Below are positions 1 through 6,349 of a stretch of DNA of 20,866 nt, piece by piece (position 1 is the first letter of the stretch; each line of letters opens with the position of its first letter). Source of the DNA: a virus. The stretch spans positions 1 through 20,866 of the IMG/VR virus record IMGVR_UViG_3300048839_000347; one strand, written 5' to 3'. A program made the position numbers and the translations under genes. A model generated the notes under the pieces. That model had not been told where the DNA came from and did not search any database. It saw nothing but the letters and a program-made list of their open reading frames with translations.

Positions 1-153
1 ATCACCGCCGAAGCCGAGGTCGAGGAGCACCGGACCGGGATACCGGTCGCCCCGCTGCTGATCGTCAAACGGCCCGGGGTGGTCAACCCGGCCCTGTGGC
101 TCGCCATCACGTCGCTGAGCGAGTGGGCGGACGGGAACAGGAGTACACCGTGA
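1..153 (+). CDS. C-terminal end of a probable phage nuclease (truncated by window edge)
   Basis: The reading frame is open from base 1 and stops at TGA 151-153, giving the last 50 residues of a protein whose start lies outside the window. The readable part contains PLLIVKRPGVVNPALWLA followed by a short acidic and polar tail. A VKRxGxxxPxxWxxxxTL-like ending is typical of small actinophage nucleases of the VRR-NUC / Holliday-junction-resolvase (PD-(D/E)XK) type, in which Lys-Arg and Trp follow the catalytic core. The catalytic residues would lie upstream and cannot be seen. Its stop overlaps the next start (GTG at 150 or ATG at 153), so it is co-transcribed with what follows. The family call is inference from a short fragment; that it is the end of a coding region is well supported by the codon pattern and the overlapping junction. 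Confidence 0.5.
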   Translation: MTAEAEVEEHRTGIPVAPLLIVKRPGVVNPALWLAITSLSEWADGNRSTP

Positions 154-599
154 TGAGGCGCGGTGAACGGCTGTACGGGCCGCCAGGTGCCGAGTGGCTG
201 GAGCACGCGCCCGACATCGCGGCCGACATGATCGCCGATCGGCTCGACGGCGGATCGGGGCCGTGGACGATCGAGGAGTGGTCGGTCCGCCCGGCAATCA
301 GTCCGATCCCGTCGGCCGCCCTGATCGCCGACTTCCTGTCCGAGCGGACCGGCGACTCCTACGAGTTGTCCATGCCGGATGGGGCAGAGTCCTATGACCG
401 GGCGATCCGTTCGCCCGAGGTCACCGCCGCAATCGAGGCGCTCCGAGAGCTGATCGCGGCAAAGGTCGGATGGCGGGAGGCTGACGAGCACGTTGCCACC
501 TGGACGATCTCGCTCGACGCCGACGGAGGCGACGTGTTCACCGAGACGTGGCGGCGTGGTGGAGAGACGCCCACATCGCCCCGGAGGTGGCTGCCGTGA
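150..599 (+). CDS. Hypothetical phage protein (149 aa)
   Basis: The likely start is GTG 150, overlapping the previous stop, or ATG 153 three bases later. An AGGAG at 139-143 fits either, and the longer start at ATG 96 has no reason to be preferred. The protein contains GPWTIEEWSVRP followed by a predicted alpha-helical C-terminal half with SPEVTAAIEALRELIAAKV and ends Arg/Pro-rich. I recognise no enzymatic motif. Similar small proteins with an EEWSV-type segment occur in actinophage early regions, with no known function to my knowledge. It ends in a 4-base overlap (GTGA) with the methyltransferase gene, so the two are probably translated together. Confidence in the gene is high; no function is proposed. 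Confidence 0.75.
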   Translation: MMRRGERLYGPPGAEWLEHAPDIAADMIADRLDGGSGPWTIEEWSVRPAISPIPSAALIADFLSERTGDSYELSMPDGAESYDRAIRSPEVTAAIEALRELIAAKVGWREADEHVATWTISLDADGGDVFTETWRRGGETPTSPRRWLP

Positions 600-2023
600 C
601 CGTCACCGTCACCGACCTGTTCTGCGGGGCTGGCGGCTCCTCCCTCGGTGCCGAGTTCGCAGGCGCACAACTCGTGATGGCCGCCAACCACTGGCAGACC
701 GCCATCGACGTGCACCAGGCGCACTTCCCCGACGCTGGCCATGACTGTGCCGACATCTCCCAAGCCGACCCCCGGCGCTACCCGGCAACCGTCATCCTCC
801 TCGCCTCGCCCGAATGCACGAACCACTCCCAGGCCCGCGGTGTGTCCCGCCGCCGTCAGGACCCGACGCTGTGGGACGCACCTGACCCGGCTGCAGAACG
901 CTCTCGGGCGACGATGTGGGACGTTCCCCGGTTCGCCGAGCAGAACCGCTACGCCGCGGTGATCGTCGAGAACGTGGTCGAAGCCACGAAGTGGGTGATG
1001 TGGCCAGCGTGGTGGCAGGCCATGGAACTGCTCGGCTACCGGGGTGTGGTCCTGTCCCACAACTCGATGCACCACGGCGTGGCGCAGTCGAGGGACCGGA
1101 TCTACGTCGTGTGGGCCCGCAGAGGCTTGAGCGTCGATCTCGAGCTGGAGCTCGAAGCATGGTGTCCACGGTGTGAGTCGGCCCGGGTGGTGCGCCAGGC
1201 GTGGAAGAACGGCCGAACCGTCGGCCGGTACCGGCAGCAGTGGCTGTGGACCGCGACCTGCGGGCACGCGTGCGAGCCTTCCACCGAGCCAGCGGCGTCG
1301 ATCATCGACTGGGCGCTGCCATGCCCTCGCATCGGTGACCGTGCGAAGCCGCTCGCCGACAACACCAGGTCGCGCATCCTCGCCGGTCTGCAGCGCTTCG
1401 GGTTCGCTCCGGTCATCACCGCCGGAGCGGGCAACGTGCACGAGCGCACCCCGGGCAACCGGGCACGGCCCGTCACGGAACCGCTCGCCACGCAGACCAC
1501 CACGGCGCAGCACGCTCTGGCGACAGGGCCCGACGGGTTCCTGTTCAACACGGCGCACGGCGGGCGGGTGAGCGATCTCACCCGCCCGCATCCGACGGTG
1601 TGTGCGTCGGATGACCGGAACTCGCTGATCGTGCCGATGCGCCGCAACGGTCACGCCCGATCCGTCGAGTCCCCGGTCCCGACCGTGACCGCCGGTGGAT
1701 GCCACCACGGGCTCCTGATGCGCAACAACCGGGGAGGGGCCGAGATGGTCACCCCGACCTCCGAGCCGGCCCGCACGATGACCACGACGGTCACGACCCG
1801 TGACCGGTGCGCGCTGATCGACCCAGACGAGATCGTTGACGACTGCGGGTTCCGCATGCTGGAGCCACACGAGATCGCCGCTGCGATGGCCTTCCCTGAC
1901 GGCTACATCCCCGACGACCTCACGAAGAAGGACCGGGTGCGGCTCGCCGGGAACGCGGTCACCCCGCCGGTCATGGCGTGGATCGTCGGCCGCGTCCTCC
2001 AGGCGCTGGAGGTCTCGGCGTGA
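596..2023 (+). CDS. C5-cytosine DNA methyltransferase
   Basis: This is a 475-residue Dcm/HhaI-type enzyme transferring methyl groups from S-adenosylmethionine to cytosine C5 in phage DNA. GTG 596 is chosen because it overlaps the previous stop and has CGGAGG just upstream (582-587); an in-frame ATG at 548 would overlap the upstream gene deeply. Visible motifs in order: motif I DLFCGAGG (7-14, AdoMet loop); the catalytic-Cys region ASPECTNHS (Cys 74), with PxC in place of the classic PC; motif VI ENV (125-127); motif VIII QSRDRIY (164-170); a Cys-rich stretch (CPRC ... CGHAC) that may bind zinc; motifs IX-X at the end with LEPHEIAAAMAFP and LAGNAVTPPV. No restriction enzyme partner is adjacent. 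In phages such orphan enzymes usually protect against host restriction. The target sequence cannot be read from the protein. Confidence 0.93.
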   Translation: MTVTVTDLFCGAGGSSLGAEFAGAQLVMAANHWQTAIDVHQAHFPDAGHDCADISQADPRRYPATVILLASPECTNHSQARGVSRRRQDPTLWDAPDPAAERSRATMWDVPRFAEQNRYAAVIVENVVEATKWVMWPAWWQAMELLGYRGVVLSHNSMHHGVAQSRDRIYVVWARRGLSVDLELELEAWCPRCESARVVRQAWKNGRTVGRYRQQWLWTATCGHACEPSTEPAASIIDWALPCPRIGDRAKPLADNTRSRILAGLQRFGFAPVITAGAGNVHERTPGNRARPVTEPLATQTTTAQHALATGPDGFLFNTAHGGRVSDLTRPHPTVCASDDRNSLIVPMRRNGHARSVESPVPTVTAGGCHHGLLMRNNRGGAEMVTPTSEPARTMTTTVTTRDRCALIDPDEIVDDCGFRMLEPHEIAAAMAFPDGYIPDDLTKKDRVRLAGNAVTPPVMAWIVGRVLQALEVSA

Positions 2024-2124
2024 GACAGCACGGCACCTACGTGAAGTACGTGCAGGACCGGTGCCGGTGCGGCGCGTGTAAAGGCGCTCCGAGCTCGGGG
2101 AGTGGCTGCCGTGAGCGCCCGTAA
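2020..2124 (+). CDS. Small Cys-rich protein (34 aa)
   Basis: This short gene starts at GTG 2020 in a GTGA overlap with the methyltransferase stop. A GGAGG at 2008-2012 sits 7 bases upstream, an ideal ribosome binding site. The product begins VRQHGTYVKYVQDRCRCGAC and stops at TAA 2122-2124. The HGTxxxYxxxxCRCxxC pattern recurs in small actinophage proteins, where it is probably a metal-binding or nucleic-acid-binding knuckle. Here the usual aromatic/basic tail (AxxxYxRxYR) is absent and the protein ends soon after the Cys motif, so it may be a shortened version. It overlaps the next gene by 14 bases. Function unknown. Confidence 0.55.
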   Translation: MRQHGTYVKYVQDRCRCGACKGAPSSGSGCRERP

Positions 2125-2539
2125 GAGCATCCATCCGGCGACGCTCGCCAGCATCGAGGCGCAGGGGGAGACAGGCGACGCCGTGTACGACCAGTGGCGG
2201 TGCTCATGCGAACGGGACCGCCGCACCGGTGTGTGGTGGATGTGCGCCTACCACGAGGGCTACGACGACGCTCGACGCTCTCGACGCTGGGACGACAACC
2301 GACGAGGAGGAGCGATGACGACGACCGAGTGCGCCCGTTGTGGGCGTGTCACCCATGTGGCAGACCTGCACGACGACGACGACCGGGTGTGCGCCGGATG
2401 CTGCCGGCGGTGCGCCACGGTGGAGGAGCTGCCGGACCGGCTCCGCAAATGGGCCTATGAGGGCGTCGAGTGGGGTATCGGGGACTCCCTCGCCGCCGAC
2501 CTTCTCGCCGCCGCCGACCTCATCGAGGAGCTGGGATGA
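2111..2539 (+). CDS. Cys-rich zinc-finger-like hypothetical protein, possibly two fused small genes
   Basis: Start GTG 2111 is preferred (GGGGAG at 2097-2102, spacing 8); GTG 2102 is an alternative. The 142-residue product has two unlike parts. The first (about residues 1-65) contains WRCSCERDRRTG and MCAYHEGYDD, a Cys/His pattern common in tiny stand-alone actinophage proteins. The second starts at an in-frame ATG at 2315 preceded by GAGGAGGAG and contains a zinc-ribbon-like CARC ... CAGC CRRC and a helical C-terminus (LAADLLAAADLIEELG). There is no stop between them. Either this is a true fusion or two proteins are made from one frame by internal initiation. It ends in an ATGA overlap with the next gene. 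Function unknown. Confidence 0.6.
   Translation: MSARKSIHPATLASIEAQGETGDAVYDQWRCSCERDRRTGVWWMCAYHEGYDDARRSRRWDDNRRGGAMTTTECARCGRVTHVADLHDDDDRVCAGCCRRCATVEELPDRLRKWAYEGVEWGIGDSLAADLLAAADLIEELG
2304..2317 (+). promoter_or_regulatory. Strong internal ribosome binding site and ATG inside the 2111-2539 frame
   Basis: GAGGAGGAG at 2304-2312 lies immediately upstream of the in-frame ATG 2315. It would start a separate 74-residue zinc-ribbon protein that begins MTTTECARCGRV. This is the strongest purine-rich Shine-Dalgarno-like run in the early region, which is why internal initiation is plausible. Confidence 0.5.
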
Positions 2540-2658
2540 AGCTCGCAGACAGAGAAGCGCAGAAGCAGTACGAGGCGGAGCGGCAGGCGCACCGGGACCG
2601 GATCCACCGGCGCCGCGTCCTCACCGTCCTCACCTGGATGGCGAGGTGGGGGCGATGA
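2536..2658 (+). CDS. Small basic hypothetical protein (40 aa)
   Basis: ATG 2536 overlaps the upstream stop (ATGA), with GAGGAG at 2525-2530 as ribosome binding site. The product begins MKLADREAQKQYEAERQAHR and is strongly charged, predicted helical, with an Arg-rich middle (RIHRRR) and a short C-terminal segment ending in WMARWGR. Its stop overlaps the next start in the same way. The conserved overlap spacing and binding site support translation. No family is recognised; a nucleic-acid-binding or inhibitor peptide would be speculation. Confidence 0.55.
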   Translation: MKLADREAQKQYEAERQAHRDRIHRRRVLTVLTWMARWGR

Positions 2659-3053
2659 CACGCCTGTTCCTGTCCGGCCCGATGCGCGGCCACCGGCACT
2701 TCAACTTCGAAGCGTTCGACGCCGCCGCTTTCCAGCTCGAGCGGGCCGGGTACAGGGTGTGGTCCCCCGCCCGGCGAGACCGGTGGACAGGGTTCGACGC
2801 CATCGCCCTCGACCTCCACGGCAACCACGACGAACTGGCCGCCCACCAGTTCGACCTGCGAGAAGCGATGTCGGACTGCCTGCGTACCGTCTGCCGGTGG
2901 GCCGACGGTGTCGCACTGCTCCCCGGATGGGAACACTCCGCCGGGGCCCGCGCCGAATGGCACACCGCCCAAGCGATCGGCCTCCCCTGCCGGCCCGTCG
3001 ACGAATGGGCCGACACGGACGACACCCCGCCACACCCGCGGGCCGACAGGTGA
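2655..3053 (+). CDS. DUF4406 / nucleoside 2-deoxyribosyltransferase-like protein
   Basis: This is a 132-residue protein starting at ATG 2655 in an ATGA overlap. It begins MTRLFLSGPMRGHRHFNFEA, the signature first strand and loop (LSGPMxG) of DUF4406, and near the C-terminus has ADGVALLPGWEHSAGARAEW followed by AxxxGLP, the second hallmark segment. This fold is related to nucleoside 2-deoxyribosyltransferases, which exchange bases on deoxynucleosides, and phage copies are suspected to act on nucleotide pools or DNA precursors. The activity of DUF4406 members is not established. It sits between DNA-modification and regulatory genes, consistent with an early nucleic-acid metabolism role. The family call is strong; the reaction is uncertain. 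Confidence 0.8.
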   Translation: MTRLFLSGPMRGHRHFNFEAFDAAAFQLERAGYRVWSPARRDRWTGFDAIALDLHGNHDELAAHQFDLREAMSDCLRTVCRWADGVALLPGWEHSAGARAEWHTAQAIGLPCRPVDEWADTDDTPPHPRADR

Positions 3054-3505
3054 CCAGCGATGACAACGACCGCATCGAACGCATCGCCCAAACCGCGGTC
3101 GCCCGCTGGCGGCACACCATCCGCCCCGCCGACCACGACGACCTCCTCCAAGAAGCACGCCTCGTCGTCTGGGCACACCTCCACATGCCCGACGGGCAAC
3201 TCGTACAGCTTGCACGCTGGCGGACCGTCGACGCCATGCGCCGCATGTGGCGCTCCGGACGCTCCCACCAGTTCGCCGACGCCCGACCCGCCGGTCTCCA
3301 CCCCGACGGGCAGCCCCACCACCACGACCCGACCGACCCTGTCCTCGACCGGGGACTCGTCGGCCGTCACGCCACCATCGCCTACGGGCTCGCCGCCGGC
3401 CTCACCAAGCAGGCGGTCGCCGAAACGCTCGGCGTACACCCGTCACGCATCAGCCAGATACTCCCCGCCATCCGCAACGAGATGACCGACCATGACCACG
3501 ACTGA
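3050..3505 (+). CDS. Sigma-70-like / helix-turn-helix regulator
   Basis: This is a 151-residue protein from GTG 3050, overlapping the DUF4406 stop. An N-terminal helical region includes HDDLLQEARLVVWAHLHM, resembling sigma-70 region 2 (the DLxQEaxxxlw pattern), followed by ARWRTVDAMRRMWR. After a His/Pro/Asp-rich linker, the C-terminus has KQAVAETLGVHPSRISQIL, a clear helix-turn-helix like sigma region 4. The size is that of a minimal phage sigma-like factor and well below a housekeeping sigma. It could redirect host RNA polymerase to phage promoters or act as a plain DNA-binding regulator. It overlaps the exonuclease gene by 14 bases. The linker is unlike the flanks in composition. Sigma function is inferred from pattern only. 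Confidence 0.6.
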   Translation: MTSDDNDRIERIAQTAVARWRHTIRPADHDDLLQEARLVVWAHLHMPDGQLVQLARWRTVDAMRRMWRSGRSHQFADARPAGLHPDGQPHHHDPTDPVLDRGLVGRHATIAYGLAAGLTKQAVAETLGVHPSRISQILPAIRNEMTDHDHD

Positions 3506-4514
3506 CACCGACACACTCCCTCAAGACGACCCCGCGTGGCACGCCTGGCGTAACGCCGGGATCACCGCCACCGACATCGCAGACGCAGCCGCAGGCACCT
3601 ACGGCGGCGCATACGGGGTTGTCGCACGCAAGACCGGCCGGCACGTCGTCGCACAGACCGCGCAGATGGCACGCGGGCACCGCTGGCAGCCCACCATCGC
3701 AGACGCCATCCACATCCTCACCGGACTCCACGTCGTCGGCGAAGAGACCTGGTGCGAACATGCGGACGACCCGCGCTGGCGTGCCACCGTCGACGGGTTC
3801 GCCGCACGGACACCCGAAGCGACCGTCGACCAGCTGTACGCCGTGGTCGAGATCAAGACCCGTGGGGTCGGCACCACACCCAACCGCGCACGCTGGGACC
3901 ACCAGATCCAATGGCAGATGCTCGTCACCGGACAGACCCGGGCGCTGCTCGCCGAAGCGGCCATCGACGACACCGACGACACGCTCGCAGGCATCCAGCT
4001 CCGCTGGATCGACGCCGACCCGGCCGCACAGATCATGCTCCAGTCCATCGCCGAAGACCTGTGGGCACACCTCCAAGCCGGCACCCTCCCAGACCCCGAC
4101 AGCGCCACCGCGCTCGACATCGTCAAAGCCGTCCACTGCGTCGCCAACCCCGAACCCGAACCCGTCGACCTCGAGCCGATCGCCGGCGACGTCGCCCGGT
4201 TCGTCGAGCTGCGCGACGCAGCCAAGACGATCGGCGAAGAACGCGACCGGCTCGAAGCACGGATCCGGGAAGCGGTCGGTGACCGGCACAGGGGCACCAC
4301 CGCCGGGCACACCGTCACGGTCAGCGCCGCGGCGAAAGTCATCACCGGCGACGCCGAAGCACAGCTTCTCGCCGACCATCCCGAGCTCGCACGCACCTGC
4401 CTCGACCGCAGCCTCGCCAAGAGCAAGGAATGGCGGCCGATCGTCGACACCTACCGTCGGGCCGCAGGCGCCCGACGGCTCACCATCACCACCCAAGGGG
4501 AGACAACACCATGA
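3492..4514 (+). CDS. YqaJ-family (lambda Exo-like) recombination exonuclease
   Basis: This is a 340-residue protein from ATG 3492. It matches the YqaJ / lambda-exonuclease PD-(D/E)XK family: N-terminal WHAWRNAGITATDIADAA (the W..WR..GitASdia signature), a G..W.P helix (RGHRWQPTIADAI), RATVDGF with Asp 101, VVEIKTR with Glu 120 and Lys 122 (the catalytic ExK), and DHQIQWQMLVTG with the conserved Gln pair at 138 and 140. Such enzymes resect one strand of double-stranded DNA ends to expose a 3' single strand. The position usually held by Glu before Pro in the G..xEP helix appears to be Gln 66. The C-terminal third is extended and partly coiled (residues ~235-260). The next gene is its annealing partner, joined by an ATGA overlap. 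Confidence 0.87.
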   Translation: MTTTDTDTLPQDDPAWHAWRNAGITATDIADAAAGTYGGAYGVVARKTGRHVVAQTAQMARGHRWQPTIADAIHILTGLHVVGEETWCEHADDPRWRATVDGFAARTPEATVDQLYAVVEIKTRGVGTTPNRARWDHQIQWQMLVTGQTRALLAEAAIDDTDDTLAGIQLRWIDADPAAQIMLQSIAEDLWAHLQAGTLPDPDSATALDIVKAVHCVANPEPEPVDLEPIAGDVARFVELRDAAKTIGEERDRLEARIREAVGDRHRGTTAGHTVTVSAAAKVITGDAEAQLLADHPELARTCLDRSLAKSKEWRPIVDTYRRAAGARRLTITTQGETTP

Positions 4515-5395
4515 GCGACACCACACCTGTGCTCCGCGCACGCACCACCACCGCACCCGCCACCATCACCGAAACCCACTCGGTCGACATGGCGAAAGCG
4601 ACCGCCATCGCGAAGGCCGGCGAACTCGTCCCGAAGGCGTACCGGGCGAACCCGGGCGCCGTACTCCTCGCGCTCGGCTGGGCCGACCAGCACGGCCTCG
4701 ACCCGTGGACCGCGATGGAATCAATGACGTTCATCCAGGGGAAGCGCACCATCTCCGCGGAGATGCAGGCAGCGCTCGCGGACCGGGCAGGGTTCCGTGT
4801 CACCCCCACCGACGTGTCGGACACGGCCGCCACCGTCGCAGTGGTCGACAAGCGCACCGGTGAGACCATCGGCCAGGCCACGTTCACGATCGACGACGCG
4901 AAGGCGATGGGTCTCACCGGCAAGGACAACTGGCGGAAGATGCCGAGGCAGATGCTCGTCGCCCGTGCCCGGACCATGGCGATCCGCTGGTTCTGCCCCG
5001 GGGTGCTCGTCGGACTTCACGACGCCGACGAGATCACCGATCCGGTCCACACCGTGACCGCCACCATCGACACCGCCGACAGCGGTGCAGCCCCGTCCGG
5101 GGAGGAGTCCCCCAACCCTCAGGTTGGGCGTCAGCCCGAGGGCTCCTCCTCGGACGACGTCGAGGACGCTGAGATCGTCGAAGAGACCGGTGAGACGATC
5201 AGCCCGGCCACACGGGGCAATGTCCGCGCCGCGATCGACATAGCGAAGGCCGCCGGCCGGTGGCCGCACCCGCTCGCCGACCAGTTCACCGACGCCGGAC
5301 TACCGATCGTCGCTAACAGGATGACGGAGACTCAAGGCCTCCTAGCGCTCGACCTCCTCGCCAACGACACCACCGACGGGAATGGGGAGCGGTGA
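4511..5395 (+). CDS. recT: RecT-family single-strand annealing protein
   Basis: This is a 294-residue protein starting at ATG 4511 (GGGGAG at 4498-4503, overlap with the exonuclease stop; a longer in-frame start at 4430 lies inside that gene). The RecT core is clear: NPGAVLLALGWADQHGLDPW, MESMTFIQGKRTISAEMQAA, KDNWRKMPRQMLVARARTMA, then RWFCPGVLVGLHDADEI. RecT proteins coat the single strands made by the partner exonuclease and anneal them to complementary DNA, supporting phage recombination and concatemer formation. The core ends near residue 180; a Ser/Glu-rich linker (where an inverted repeat lies in the DNA) leads to a small C-terminal helical domain (SPATRGNVRAAIDIAKAAGR), perhaps for partner or SSB binding. 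The gene pair with YqaJ is typical. Confidence 0.9.
   Translation: MSDTTPVLRARTTTAPATITETHSVDMAKATAIAKAGELVPKAYRANPGAVLLALGWADQHGLDPWTAMESMTFIQGKRTISAEMQAALADRAGFRVTPTDVSDTAATVAVVDKRTGETIGQATFTIDDAKAMGLTGKDNWRKMPRQMLVARARTMAIRWFCPGVLVGLHDADEITDPVHTVTATIDTADSGAAPSGEESPNPQVGRQPEGSSSDDVEDAEIVEETGETISPATRGNVRAAIDIAKAAGRWPHPLADQFTDAGLPIVANRMTETQGLLALDLLANDTTDGNGER
5101..5149 (+). repeat. Nested inverted repeat in the recT linker
   Basis: The inner stem CCCAACC (5111-5117) pairs perfectly with GGTTGGG (5122-5128) around a 4-base loop. Outside it GGAGGAG (5101-5107) pairs with CTCCTCC (5143-5149), with CC 5109-5110 able to pair with GG 5141-5142. The structure falls in the low-complexity linker between the RecT core and its C-terminal domain. 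It could be an mRNA structure that tunes downstream expression, a protein-binding site, or chance in GC-rich DNA. Confidence 0.55.
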
Positions 5396-5556
5396 ACGAC
5401 ACCGAACGCCAGCACGCCGAATGCCGGATCATCGACACCGCCCGAGGCCACGCCATCCGACGCCACTCCGCCACCATCAACCGCGACGACATCCGCCGCG
5501 CCGGCCACGACCTCGGACTCGACGACATCGCCGCCCAGATCGGTGTCGAACGATGA
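5392..5556 (+). CDS. Small hypothetical protein (54 aa)
   Basis: GTG 5392 overlaps the recT stop (GTGA), with GGGGAG at 5384-5389 just upstream; the frame closes at TGA 5554-5556, which overlaps the next ATG. The product begins VNDTERQHAECRIIDTARGH and ends with DDIRRAGHDLGLDDIAAQIG, a helix-rich, charged sequence whose end resembles a short DNA-binding helix-turn-helix fragment. I do not recognise a family. The tight overlap on both sides and ribosome binding site support it as a real gene. Confidence 0.55.
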   Translation: MNDTERQHAECRIIDTARGHAIRRHSATINRDDIRRAGHDLGLDDIAAQIGVER

Positions 5557-5996
5557 CCCTCACCGTCACCATCCGATGCGACGCCAACCAGCTCGGACAG
5601 ATCCTCCACCCCGACGCCACCGTCCGCGTCATCCACGCAGGACCCAACCACCTCACCCTCGAAGCCGCCACAACGGCAGCACAGGACGTCTCCGACGCGC
5701 ACGGCACGGCAATGCCAGCGGAACCGGAGACCAGCCGGGAGGACCCGACCCCCTCCACGGGCCCTCCCGGCACCCTCGAAGACCAGATCCTCGCCGTCCT
5801 CGAAGACGGCCCCGCATCCACCCGGATCATCGCCGCCGAACTCGCCACCGGAATCGACCAGGTCCGCGACACCTGCCGTGCCCTCCACGACGGCGGCCAG
5901 ATCCGCTCCGCAGGCAACGCCGGCTGGAAACTCCCCCGCGTCATGCCGCCAGTCGACCACCAGGCCGCACGCGCACGGGCAGCAGAGGGGATCTGA
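5553..5996 (+). CDS. Hypothetical protein with C-terminal winged-helix-like domain (147 aa)
   Basis: ATG 5553 overlaps the previous stop. The N-terminal part (MTLTVTIRCDANQLGQIL, then TVRVIHAGPNHLTLEAA) looks like a small beta-rich domain. A Pro/Thr/Ser-rich linker follows (about residues 60-70), then TLEDQILAVLEDGPASTRII and GQIRSAGNAGWKL, which read as a winged helix: helix, helix-turn-helix, beta wing. Such domains bind DNA. Its position directly before a WhiB regulator and a replication-type winged-helix protein suggests a regulatory or replication accessory role, but this is inference. The stop overlaps the WhiB start by one base. Confidence 0.6.
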   Translation: MTLTVTIRCDANQLGQILHPDATVRVIHAGPNHLTLEAATTAAQDVSDAHGTAMPAEPETSREDPTPSTGPPGTLEDQILAVLEDGPASTRIIAAELATGIDQVRDTCRALHDGGQIRSAGNAGWKLPRVMPPVDHQAARARAAEGI

Positions 5997-6349
5997 TGGA
6001 CGACGACTGGTTCGACCGGGCGAAATGCCGGGGGATGGACACCGACGCTTTCTACCCGCACCGAGGCGAAGCGATCCCCGCCGACGTTGCCGCCGCCTGC
6101 GCCCGATGCCCGGTCGCCGCCGACTGCCTCGAATGGGCGGTCACCTGGCCCGAACATCACGGCGTGTGGGGAGGTGTCGGCGAGAGGACACGGATCCGGA
6201 TGCGACGCGCCCGCCGTCACGAAGGCCACCAGCAGCGATGCCGGGTGTGTGGCCGGACCTGGCAGCTCGACCCCGGCCAGGTCGCCTACCACTGCCCGGA
6301 CTGCCGGAGGGGCGGCCACCACCGCACCTCCGCACGGAGAGCCGGATGA
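5996..6349 (+). CDS. WhiB-family iron-sulfur transcriptional regulator with extra zinc-ribbon-like tail
   Basis: This is a 117-residue protein from ATG 5996 (AGAGGGG at 5984-5990; TGATG junction). The four WhiB cysteines are present with canonical spacing: Cys 11, Cys 35, Cys 38 and Cys 44 (C-x23-C-x2-C-x5-C), followed by the hallmark HHGVWGGVGE turn at 54-63 and a basic RIRMRRARR segment. WhiB proteins hold a 4Fe-4S cluster and act with the primary sigma factor to alter transcription; phage copies can repress host whiB2 and block superinfection. Unusually, the C-terminus continues into CRVCGRTW (Cys 83, 86) and HCPDCRRG (Cys 101, 104), a second four-Cys unit resembling a zinc ribbon. This family strongly suggests an actinobacterial host. 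Confidence 0.9.
   Translation: MDDDWFDRAKCRGMDTDAFYPHRGEAIPADVAAACARCPVAADCLEWAVTWPEHHGVWGGVGERTRIRMRRARRHEGHQQRCRVCGRTWQLDPGQVAYHCPDCRRGGHHRTSARRAG

Noticed and set aside
392-2134. Long open frame on the - strand (580 codons) opposite the methyltransferase
   Set aside because: It is a mirror of the codon bias of the + strand gene in GC-rich DNA. Its translation is low-complexity Arg/Gly/Val/His-rich with no motif, while the + strand has full methyltransferase motifs.
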